From: Mesorhizobium sp.
GTDB taxonomy: Bacteria; Pseudomonadota; Alphaproteobacteria; Rhizobiales; Rhizobiaceae
DNA length: 43,441 bases
Direction of reading: 5' to 3'
NCBI GenBank assembly: GCA_004017535.1
Contig: SAJS01000028.1
Span: 1-43,441 of the forward strand
The notes under the pieces are model-generated. The model was not told where the DNA came from, searched no databases, and saw only the letters and a list, made by a program, of their open reading frames with translations. The translations under genes and the position numbers were made by a program. Below, piece by piece: positions 36,295 through 43,441 of the stretch (position 1 is the first letter of the stretch; every line of letters begins with the position of its first letter).

Positions 36295-36921
36295 ATGAGA
36301 CGATCGCGGATGACGACCGTGTCATTGCTTGCGGCGCTGGCGCTCGGCGCCTGCACCAACGCCAAGGACGTGCTCGAACCTTCGGCCATCACTCCGCCGG
36401 CGAGCTCAGCCCAGTCCTCGGCCGCCCCGCTGAGCACATCGACGACGGCCACAACCCCGACCACGACCGCGCCTGCCCCTTCTCCCGCGCCTTCCACCGC
36501 AGCCTCGCCCGCGACATCCAGGACACCGGCCCAGACCGCAGCTCTCGCGAAGACGCGGCTGCAGGTGGCGCCGATCGTCGGCGCATCGGTTGACGCGGCG
36601 GCACCGTTGACGGCGGAACTGCAGACCCGCGCCAAGCAACGCGGCTTGACGCTTGTCGGCAGCACCGACCAGACGGCGACGCACGTGCTGAAAGGCTATT
36701 TCTCAACGATGTCCGAGGGCAAGGACACCACCGTCATCTATGTCTGGGACATTTACGACCCCTCGGGGAACCGCCTGCATCGCATCAACGGCCAGCAGAA
36801 GGCGCCCACGGTCGGCAGCGGCGAGGGCTGGCCGACGGTGGCGCCCGCGACCATGCAGGCCATCGCCGACCAGACGATTGACCAGTTCGCCGCGTGGCTC
36901 GGCAGCGGCGGCGCCGGTTGA
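36295..36921 (+). CDS. lipoprotein with Ser/Thr/Pro/Ala-rich linker
   Basis: A 208-residue lipoprotein. The signal ends in the lipobox ALGAC (Cys about residue 20), followed by an unordered STAP-rich linker (about 35-80) and a C-terminal domain of about 125 residues with THVLKGYFSTMSEGKDTTVI, then YVWDIYDPSGNRLHRINGQQ. The C-terminal part looks beta-rich and repeats a pattern seen in rhizobial lipoproteins of unknown role. The linker could cross the peptidoglycan. It lies 55 bases after the M24 gene and before prs. An ATG at 36310 is an alternative start. Confidence 0.82.
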   Translation: MRRSRMTTVSLLAALALGACTNAKDVLEPSAITPPASSAQSSAAPLSTSTTATTPTTTAPAPSPAPSTAASPATSRTPAQTAALAKTRLQVAPIVGASVDAAAPLTAELQTRAKQRGLTLVGSTDQTATHVLKGYFSTMSEGKDTTVIYVWDIYDPSGNRLHRINGQQKAPTVGSGEGWPTVAPATMQAIADQTIDQFAAWLGSGGAG

Positions 36922-37095
36922 CATACGGTAGCCGGCCGAACTGTTGCCGGCTTGCGATGTTTTGCTTGTTTGTTGCAGTCGCCGAGGGGATTCCCGATAA
37001 CGAGGCTTGCAATACCGGCGCGGGCCGCTAAAAGCCCGCTTAAAAGGCTCGTTGAGAGTCTCTCGGGTCTTTCCATCCTTCACCAGGAACGGTGC

Positions 37096-38031
<936 letters not shown>

Positions 38032-38132
38032 ATCGTTTCACCGTTTCACGGAAACGGCAAACCGCTCTATCCCTTTGTTTTTGCGCAATTCCGGACGGAA
38101 AACCGCTCACACTTTTCCTGGAATTGCTCTAG
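38032..38132. repeat. dispersed palindromic repeat after prs
   Basis: Begins one base before the end of this gap (GATCGTTTCACCGTTTCACG, then GAAACGG) and ends in AGAGCAATTCC read on the minus strand. GCAATTCC (38085-38092) pairs with GGAATTGC (38120-38127). I recall near-identical sequence as an abundant Mesorhizobium intergenic repeat. Its end supplies the stop codon of the next gene. Confidence 0.75.
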
Positions 38133-38692
38133 TCGATTTCGATAGGCGCGTAACGCAGCAGCGTCACGCCTTGCGCAAGCTGCTCCGTGCCGAGCGGCTT
38201 CAACGCCAGCGACAGGCCGGACTGGAAATACGGCTTGCCGCCGCCGAGCACGACCGGATGCATGTAGAGCCGGTATTCGTCGATCAGGCCCGCGCGTGCA
38301 AGATGGGAGGACAACTCGGCGCCGGAGACGGAAATCTCGCCGTCCGTGTCCGCTCTGAGCGACCTAGCCACCCCCTCGACATCACCTTTCACCAGACGGG
38401 CATTCGGCCCGACTTCCTGAAGGGTGGTCGAAAACACGATCTTCGGCGTTGCACGCCAGGCGTGGGCAAAATTCCGCTCGACCTCCTCGGCCGCGATCTC
38501 ACGCTCCGGGCTGTCCCAGAAGCGCATGGTCTCATACATCCGGCGTCCGCAGAGCGCGATCGACGTCCGCCGCATCTCGTCGTTGAAATGCTGATGAAGT
38601 TCCTCTTCGGGGACCGGCAGGTCGATGTCTCCGCTCGGGCCGGCGATGTAGCCATCGAGCGATATCAGCATGGCATAGACGATCGTCGCCAT
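38129..38692 (-). CDS. RibD C-terminal/dihydrofolate-reductase-fold protein
   Basis: A 187-residue protein of the bifunctional deaminase-reductase (RibD C-terminal) group, related to YwjB/YyaP. It shows VYAMLISLDGYIAGPSGDID at the start, then CGRRMYETMRFWD, a dinucleotide loop VSGAELSSHLARAGLIDEYR and the end block HPVVLGGGKPYF. It probably reduces a small molecule with NADPH; no riboflavin or folate gene is near. The TAG stop comes from the flanking repeat. It starts 38692 with GGAGGAACGCT upstream. Confidence 0.9.
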   Translation of the reverse strand: MATIVYAMLISLDGYIAGPSGDIDLPVPEEELHQHFNDEMRRTSIALCGRRMYETMRFWDSPEREIAAEEVERNFAHAWRATPKIVFSTTLQEVGPNARLVKGDVEGVARSLRADTDGEISVSGAELSSHLARAGLIDEYRLYMHPVVLGGGKPYFQSGLSLALKPLGTEQLAQGVTLLRYAPIEID

Positions 38693-38803
38693 AGCGTTCC
38701 TCCGATTTCGCGTCCCCCCAAAGGATCATATCTGATTGCAATTTGCAACCAGAAGGATGGAACTCGGAGATGCGACGCATCGGCCCGATGCCGCGGCGCC
38801 GTC

Positions 38804-39727
38804 TCACGCAGCAAGCGGGCCGCCTGTGCGGCGCGGGTTTTCACCGGCATCGCGCGCGCCGCGCATATAGCCGCGCGGCGAAGCGCCGAGCATTCGCTTG
38901 AACATGGTGGTGAAGGCCGGCACGCTGTCATAGCCGAGATCGAGCGCCACCCTGGTGATCGGCTCGCCATCGGCGAGCCTTGGCAGCGCGGCGAACAGGC
39001 AGGCCTGCTGGCGCCAGGTCGAAAGCGACAGCCCGGTCTGGCGCTGGAAAGCGCGGGTGAAGGTGCGGCGGCTCATGCCGGCTGCGTCCGCCCATTCGTC
39101 GATCGTGGCGTGCGGCGAAGGAGCCGCCACGAAGCGCCTGCAAAGCGCCGCGAGCTTCGGATCGGACGGGAAAGGCAACCCAAGCGGGCGTTCCGGCAGG
39201 TTCGGGATTTCGTGCAGCAGCAGTCCCATGACGAGCGCTGCCCGCCCTTCGAGTTCGCCGCCTTGCGGCAATTTCTCCGATTCAACGATCAGGCTGTGCA
39301 TCAGCTCGGTGATGCCGACGACGCGCAATCCCTCCGGCAGGCCGGCAATGGCATCAGGCATCACATAGACCGAGCGCATCGACACGTCGCCCAGCATCTC
39401 GACCGAATGCTCGGTGCCGACCGGTATCCACATCGCATGGTCGGGCGGGACCATCCAGCGCCCGTGCTTCGTCGTCACCAGCACCACCCCCACCAGGGCA
39501 TGCAAAAGCTGGCTACGGCTGTGGCGGTGTTGCGGCACGTGATAGCCGTCCGGATATTCGGTCGGCAGCGCCACCGCCGGCCCGACGGCCTCCTCCAGCC
39601 ACTGCCAGCGGCTTTCATGCAGCCGGCCCAACTCGGCGGCGTCGCCCCTGAAGACTTCCCGGCCATGCGGCATCGGATGTGGCCCACTTGCGAAACTATT
39701 GGACCAAACCACGAAAGAAGTCGCCAT
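38804..39727 (-). CDS. AraC-family transcription regulator
   Basis: A 307-residue regulator with a cupin-type sensor (HVPQHRHSRSQLLHALVGVV, VPPDHAMWIPVGTEHSVEML) and a C-terminal AraC DNA-binding pair of helix-turn-helix motifs (ATIDEWADAAGMSRRTFTRA and ITRVALDLGYDSVPAFTTMF, then RMLGASPRGYMR). The sensor motif H-x-H-x2-S resembles the YdeC/NimR subgroup, which often controls a divergent exporter. Here an Fsr-type MFS exporter starts 79 bases away on the other strand, so control of that gene is likely. Confidence 0.92.
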   Translation of the reverse strand: MATSFVVWSNSFASGPHPMPHGREVFRGDAAELGRLHESRWQWLEEAVGPAVALPTEYPDGYHVPQHRHSRSQLLHALVGVVLVTTKHGRWMVPPDHAMWIPVGTEHSVEMLGDVSMRSVYVMPDAIAGLPEGLRVVGITELMHSLIVESEKLPQGGELEGRAALVMGLLLHEIPNLPERPLGLPFPSDPKLAALCRRFVAAPSPHATIDEWADAAGMSRRTFTRAFQRQTGLSLSTWRQQACLFAALPRLADGEPITRVALDLGYDSVPAFTTMFKRMLGASPRGYMRGARDAGENPRRTGGPLAA

Positions 39728-39805
39728 TCAAGCCGATTATAAGGCAAGCGTCCTATCCCATGAGACTGCTGCGGTTCGCCGCCAGAAAGACTACGGAGCA
39801 TTGCC

Positions 39806-41035
39806 TTGACTGATACGACCGCCACATCCGTCGCCACGCCGGCGACGGCAAGCAGCACCTCGGCGCAAGCGACGGTCTTTGCTGTCATCCTTTCAGTGAG
39901 CTTCTGCCACGGCATCAATGACATCATGCAGTCACTGCTGCCGGCGATCTATCCGCTCCTCAAAGAGAATTACGGTCTCGATTTCTGGCAGATCGGCCTT
40001 CTGACCTTCACCTTCCAGGTCACGGCCTCGCTGCTGCAGCCGGTGATCGGCATGATCACCGACAAGCGGCCCATGCCTTATTCCTTGCCTTGGGGCATGG
40101 CTTCGTCGCTGGTCGGCCTGATCGTGCTGGCCTATGCCGGCCACTATGTGCTGCTTCTGGTCGGCGCCTCGCTGATCGGTATCGGCTCGGCGATCTTCCA
40201 TCCGGAATCCTCGCGCATCGCCCGCTTCGCCTCGGGCGGCCGCTTCGGCCTTGCGCAGTCGCTGTTCCAGGTCGGCGGCAATTTCGGCCAATCGATGGGC
40301 CCGCTGCTCGCCGCCTTCATCGTGGTGCCCTTCGGCCAGACCAGCATCTCCTGGTTCGCTGTCGGCTCGCTGATCGGCATCTTCGTGCTGTGGCAGGTCG
40401 GCGGCTGGTACAGCCGCATGCGCGCCTCGCAGGCCACCCGCAAGCAGGTTGCCCATGTTTCGCCCTTTCCGCGCAAAAAGGTGATGGGCGCGCTCGCCGT
40501 GTTGACGCTGCTGGTGCTGACCAAGAACGCCTATATCGCATCGCTTTCCAGCTACTACACCTTCTATTCCATCCATAAGTTCGGCGTCTCGGTGCAGACG
40601 AGCCAGGTAATGCTATTCCTGTTTCTCGGCGCCTCGGCGCTGGGCATCCTGCTTGGCGGTCCGTTCGGCGACCGTTATGGCCAGAAGGCGATGATCTGGT
40701 TCTCGATTGTCGGCGTGCTGCCCTTCACGCTGGCACTGCCTTATGCCAATCTGGAATGGACGATGGTGCTCACCGTGCTGATCGGCCTGATCCTGTCATC
40801 GGCCTTCTCCAACATCGTGGTGTTCGCGCAGGAACTGGTTCCGGGCAGGGTCGGCACGATCGCCGGCATCTTCTTCGGCTTCGCCTTCGGCATAGGCGGT
40901 ATCGCCGCCGCGGTGCTCGGCGTGATCGCCGACATCAAGGGCATCGATTTCGTCTTCCAGGTCTGTTCCTACCTGCCCTTCCTCGGCCTGTTGACGGTGT
41001 TCCTGCCCAATATGAAGGAAGCGCGAAGGACCTGA
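39806..41035 (+). CDS. MFS exporter of the Fsr (fosmidomycin-resistance) type
   Basis: A 409-residue major-facilitator protein with about 12 membrane segments and a short Thr/Ala-rich cytosolic N terminus. The Fsr group is recognisable from SVSFCHGINDIMQSLLPAIY, then PLLKENYGLDFWQIGLL and IGSAIFHPESSRIARFASGG. Fsr of E. coli exports fosmidomycin; other members move small organic acids or drugs. Initiation is at TTG 39806, with GGAG about 9 bases upstream. It is divergent from an AraC regulator that probably controls it. A hairpin at 41073 ends the transcript. Confidence 0.9.
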   Translation: MTDTTATSVATPATASSTSAQATVFAVILSVSFCHGINDIMQSLLPAIYPLLKENYGLDFWQIGLLTFTFQVTASLLQPVIGMITDKRPMPYSLPWGMASSLVGLIVLAYAGHYVLLLVGASLIGIGSAIFHPESSRIARFASGGRFGLAQSLFQVGGNFGQSMGPLLAAFIVVPFGQTSISWFAVGSLIGIFVLWQVGGWYSRMRASQATRKQVAHVSPFPRKKVMGALAVLTLLVLTKNAYIASLSSYYTFYSIHKFGVSVQTSQVMLFLFLGASALGILLGGPFGDRYGQKAMIWFSIVGVLPFTLALPYANLEWTMVLTVLIGLILSSAFSNIVVFAQELVPGRVGTIAGIFFGFAFGIGGIAAAVLGVIADIKGIDFVFQVCSYLPFLGLLTVFLPNMKEARRT

Positions 41036-41072
41036 TTTCCCCGGCACCCCGAACGGCCTCCGCAGATCGAAA

Positions 41073-41092
41073 CACCCGCCGCCTGGCGGGTG
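41073..41092. terminator. hairpin between convergent exporter and hydrolase genes
   Basis: CACCCGCC-GCCT-GGCGGGTG is a perfect 8-base stem followed by CTTCGTGTTT on the plus strand and TTTCG on the minus strand. It probably acts in both directions. Confidence 0.7.
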
Positions 41093-41113
41093 CTTCGTGT
41101 TTGGCGACCTGCT

Positions 41114-41971
41114 TCAAGCCTTGAAGAAGGCCAGCAGGTCCGCGTTGATGACATCCGCATGGGTCGTCGCCATGCCGTGCGGGAAGCCCTTGTAGACCTT
41201 GAGCTCGCCCTTCTTGAGCAGCTTGACCGAGAGCAGCGCGGAGTCCGCGATCGGGACGATCTGGTCGTCGTCGCCATGCATGACCAGCACCGGTACGTCG
41301 ATCTTCTTCAGGTCTTCGGTGAAGTCCGTTTCCGAGAAGGCCTTGATGCAGTCGTAATGCGCCTTGGCGCCGCCCATCATTCCCTGGCGCCACCAATTGT
41401 CGACGACGCCTTCGGAAATCTGGGCGCCGGGACGGTTGAAGCCGTAGAACGGGCCGGCCGGAACGTCGTGGAAGAACTGGGCGCGGTTGGCCGACAGCGC
41501 CGCGCGGAAACCATCGAACACCTCGAGCGGCAGACCGCCGGGATTGGCAGGCGTCTTCACCATGATGGGCGGCACCGCGCCGATCAGCACGGCCTTGGCG
41601 ACGCGACCGCCGCCGCCATATTGTGCGACGTAGCGCGCAACCTCGCCGCCGCCGGTCGAATGACCGACATGGATGGCGTCCTTGAGGTCGAGATGCGCGG
41701 CGAGCGCCGCCACGTCGGCGGCATAGGTGTCCATCTCGTTGCCGGTGTCCGTCTGGCTGGAACGGCCGTGGCCGCGCCGGTCATGGGCGATGACGCGGTA
41801 ACCTTGTGCCTGGAAGAATAGCATCTGGGTGTCCCAGTCGTCACTGCTCAGCGGCCAGCCATGGTGGAAGACGATCGGCTGGCCCGTCCCCCAATGTTTG
41901 TAGAAAATCTGCGCTCCGTCCTTGGTGGTGATCGTGCCGCTGCCCGAGCCTGTCTTGGTCTGCGAGGTCAT
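41114..41971 (-). CDS. alpha/beta hydrolase, cofactor-free haloperoxidase type
   Basis: A 285-residue alpha/beta hydrolase close to cofactor-free chloroperoxidases and aryl esterases. It shows the oxyanion [27 protein letters not shown], the nucleophile elbow GHSTGGGE, an acid in [10 protein letters not shown] and the catalytic His in GFPHGM. Such enzymes hydrolyse esters or perhydrolyse short acids, giving halogenation only as a side reaction. The N terminus has an unusual [20 protein letters not shown] tail. It diverges from an OhrR-type regulator with three related boxes between them, so expression is probably induced by organic peroxides. Confidence 0.9.
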   Translation of the reverse strand: MTSQTKTGSGSGTITTKDGAQIFYKHWGTGQPIVFHHGWPLSSDDWDTQMLFFQAQGYRVIAHDRRGHGRSSQTDTGNEMDTYAADVAALAAHLDLKDAIHVGHSTGGGEVARYVAQYGGGGRVAKAVLIGAVPPIMVKTPANPGGLPLEVFDGFRAALSANRAQFFHDVPAGPFYGFNRPGAQISEGVVDNWWRQGMMGGAKAHYDCIKAFSETDFTEDLKKIDVPVLVMHGDDDQIVPIADSALLSVKLLKKGELKVYKGFPHGMATTHADVINADLLAFFKA

Positions 41972-41990
41972 CTCATTCTCCTTCGGTTGA

Positions 41991-42070
41991 TACCGCGATA
42001 AATAATATCGCGATAACAGTCTTCGTAACGGAGACCGGAAACGCTGTCCATGGAAATCTGTATCGCGATA
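41991..42070. promoter_or_regulatory. three TATCGCGATA-like boxes between hydrolase and OhrR-type genes
   Basis: TATCGCGATA occurs exactly at 42006-42015 and 42061-42070, and with one change (TACCGCGATA) at 41991-42000. The palindromes lie in the 148-base divergent gap. MarR/OhrR proteins bind such dyads as dimers, so these are likely operators for both genes. The third site is 55 bases from the second, and 50 bases before the regulator's start. Confidence 0.65.
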
Positions 42071-42119
42071 TCATTTCGCGTGGTACAGACAGATGCTCAG
42101 TCGGCAAAAGGAATGCGCC

Positions 42120-42560
42120 GTGCCTCTCCCGTTGGACAATCAGCTCTGCTTCACGCTCTATGCCACCTCGATGGCGATCAACCGCATGTACAAGCCAATG
42201 CTGGACGAGATGGGGATCACCTATCCGCAATATCTCGTGCTCAACGCGCTGGGGGAGGCTGACGGCATGTCGGTGGGCAGCATCGCGCATCGCCTCGCTT
42301 TGGAATCGAGCACCATTACCCCGCTCGTGAAGCGCATGGAGCAGGCTGGCCTTGTCACCCGCCAGCGCAGCCAGGCTGACGAACGCCTGGTGCAGGTCGA
42401 CCTGACCCCCAGCGGTCGGGCTTTGCTCGTCCAGTGCAATTGCCTGAACGAGACGCTGATCGAGCGGTCAGGCATGAAATTGGCCGAACTCCAGGCCTTG
42501 AACCGGCAAATCCAGACGTTGCGCGATGCGCTGAATCGCGGCCAGGCGACCGACGCCTAG
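42120..42560 (+). CDS. OhrR-type MarR-family peroxide regulator
   Basis: A 146-residue MarR regulator close to OhrR of Bacillus and Xanthomonas. The redox Cys10 lies in the diagnostic LDNQLCFTLYATS, followed by the ligand-contacting Tyr residues in YKPMLDEMGITYPQYLVL. The winged helix is SSTITPLVKRMEQAGLVTRQ, then RSQADERLVQVDLT. C106 and C108 could be the resolving cysteines of a 2-Cys type. The GTG at 42120 was preferred to the ATG at 42093 because AAAGGA precedes it and relatives start close to LDNQ. No ohr gene is near; the divergent hydrolase takes that place. Confidence 0.88.
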   Translation: MPLPLDNQLCFTLYATSMAINRMYKPMLDEMGITYPQYLVLNALGEADGMSVGSIAHRLALESSTITPLVKRMEQAGLVTRQRSQADERLVQVDLTPSGRALLVQCNCLNETLIERSGMKLAELQALNRQIQTLRDALNRGQATDA

Positions 42561-42586
42561 CGCAACCGGATCGCGCAAAAGCTGGG

Positions 42587-43231
42587 TCACGCCTCGATCT
42601 TCACCGGCGGCAGCGGCGGCGCTTCCAGCCCCTGGAACGGGTCGCGCCAGGCGTCGATCGCCTCCAGCCGGCCATACCAGCGGCGGATCGCCGGGTAGTC
42701 GTCGAGCGGCAATCCGGCGACATCATTGAAAGGCAGGAACGTCGCCATGCGGAAGTCCGCATAGGAGATGGAATTGCCGACCAGCCATTCCCGCGCGGCA
42801 AGCTCGGGATCGAGGACAGCCGCGGCCCTATGGAACTGCCTCAGCCCCTCCTGCACCAGCGCCTCATCGATGGGACCCAGCCTATAGCGCTGCTTGGTGC
42901 CGCGCTCGAAATGCACCATGTCGCAGGCGAAGGCGAAGCGTTCCTTGCCCCAGCTGATCCAGCGGATCATGTCCGGCTCATCGTCCCCGCCGCGCCAGAA
43001 ATCCGAACGCATATCGCGCGAAAGCCGGCAGGCGATGGCGTCCGTCTCCCACAGGCTCCATCCCGCGCCCACCAATATCGGCAAGGTAAGATTGGGGTTG
43101 AGCGCCTGGTAGCGCTCGGCCTGCCCCGGTGCCATCGGCGATGCGAACTCGAACGCGATCTCCGCCTTGAGATAGCGCGCCGTCGCGACCGCGAGGCGAG
43201 GATTGGGATTGCGGCTGAACATGAGTTTCAT
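42587..43231 (-). CDS. glutathione S-transferase family protein
   Basis: A 214-residue GST. The thioredoxin-like N-terminal domain opens MKLMFSRNPNPRLAVATARY and has LPILVGAGWSLWETDAI, the glutathione gamma-glutamyl site (E-T/S-D motif). The helical C-terminal domain has EWLVGNSISYADFRMATFLP, the N-capping box of GSTs. The reaction may be conjugation or peroxide reduction; the substrate is unknown. The ATG at 43231 has GGGGA 6 bases upstream; a GTG 12 bases before is the alternative. It converges with the OhrR-type gene, 26 bases apart. The 210 bases after it to the window end hold its promoter region and nothing else I can identify. Confidence 0.9.
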   Translation of the reverse strand: MKLMFSRNPNPRLAVATARYLKAEIAFEFASPMAPGQAERYQALNPNLTLPILVGAGWSLWETDAIACRLSRDMRSDFWRGGDDEPDMIRWISWGKERFAFACDMVHFERGTKQRYRLGPIDEALVQEGLRQFHRAAAVLDPELAAREWLVGNSISYADFRMATFLPFNDVAGLPLDDYPAIRRWYGRLEAIDAWRDPFQGLEAPPLPPVKIEA

Positions 43232-43441
43232 TTTGGTCCCCACGGGTCTGGTTGCATGCCGCAGGACGACCGAAAGCCGCCCGATCCTACATTTGTCACG
43301 AACGGGAGATCCGGTTTATGTTTTCGGGATCGGAAAAATGCCCTGCAAGCCTTCCGGCACAACTGCTGTCGGTAGCTAATCAAGTTGTCCGGTTTGGTAG
43401 CACATCATTTGTCCGCTTCTGTTTTGCGTCGAAGCGGTTCA

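Overview
The window reads as chromosomal DNA of a Rhizobiales alphaproteobacterium, most likely Mesorhizobium or a close Phyllobacteriaceae relative. The reasons are high GC and dense short operons, an enlarged UvrB, a petP/petR regulator pair, a BA14K-type protein, small DUF1127 and cold-shock proteins, and several palindromic intergenic repeats of a kind I associate with Mesorhizobium. One of these repeats is translated inside uvrB. I see no phage, plasmid, transposase, CRISPR array, tRNA or rRNA.

Layout. 1-2.1 kb: a flavin reductase divergent from an HxlR regulator around a perfect palindrome, a small membrane protein and an acyl-CoA thioesterase. 2.2-6.0 kb: a three-gene catabolic operon joined by 4-base overlaps (GMC oxidoreductase, enolase-superfamily dehydratase, 3-hydroxyisobutyrate-dehydrogenase-like reductase), probably for a sugar acid or polyol. 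6.1-12.3 kb: a lipid kinase, an 800-base gene-free stretch with RNA-like hairpins and a strong terminator, then secreted proteins of unknown role and a CapA-family protein. 12.6-17.7 kb: uvrB with long N- and C-terminal extensions, and an ABC-F ATPase behind a hairpin-rich leader. 17.8-24.8 kb: small single-domain proteins (NTF2-like, DUF1127, VOC, DUF1428), a TPR-sulfotransferase, a double Kazal-domain lipoprotein, two cold-shock genes, a BA14K protein, a metallo-hydrolase and a glycine-rich membrane protein.

24.9-31.7 kb: ilvE divergent from petP-petR-histidine kinase with a 33-base palindrome between them, then a glycosyltransferase, csaA, a YbjN-like gene and ubiK. 31.9-38.0 kb: an orphan BrnA-like antitoxin, the run lgt-midA-pgeF-M24 hydrolase, a lipoprotein and prs. 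38.1-43.2 kb: a RibD-like reductase, an AraC regulator divergent from an Fsr-type exporter, a haloperoxidase-type hydrolase divergent from an OhrR-type regulator with three TATCGCGATA-like boxes, and a glutathione transferase.

The most unusual signals are non-coding. A quasi-palindromic repeat occurs three times, always between the 3' ends of convergent genes. Its stems show a compensatory base-pair change, a conserved C-C mismatch, and outer arms that differ between copies but are complementary within each. The 7.15-7.65 kb stretch may be an undescribed structured RNA. A palindromic repeat has been taken into the UvrB reading frame. Among proteins, an enolase-superfamily enzyme has Gly at the first metal-ligand position, and an M24-fold protein appears to lack the metal ligands.
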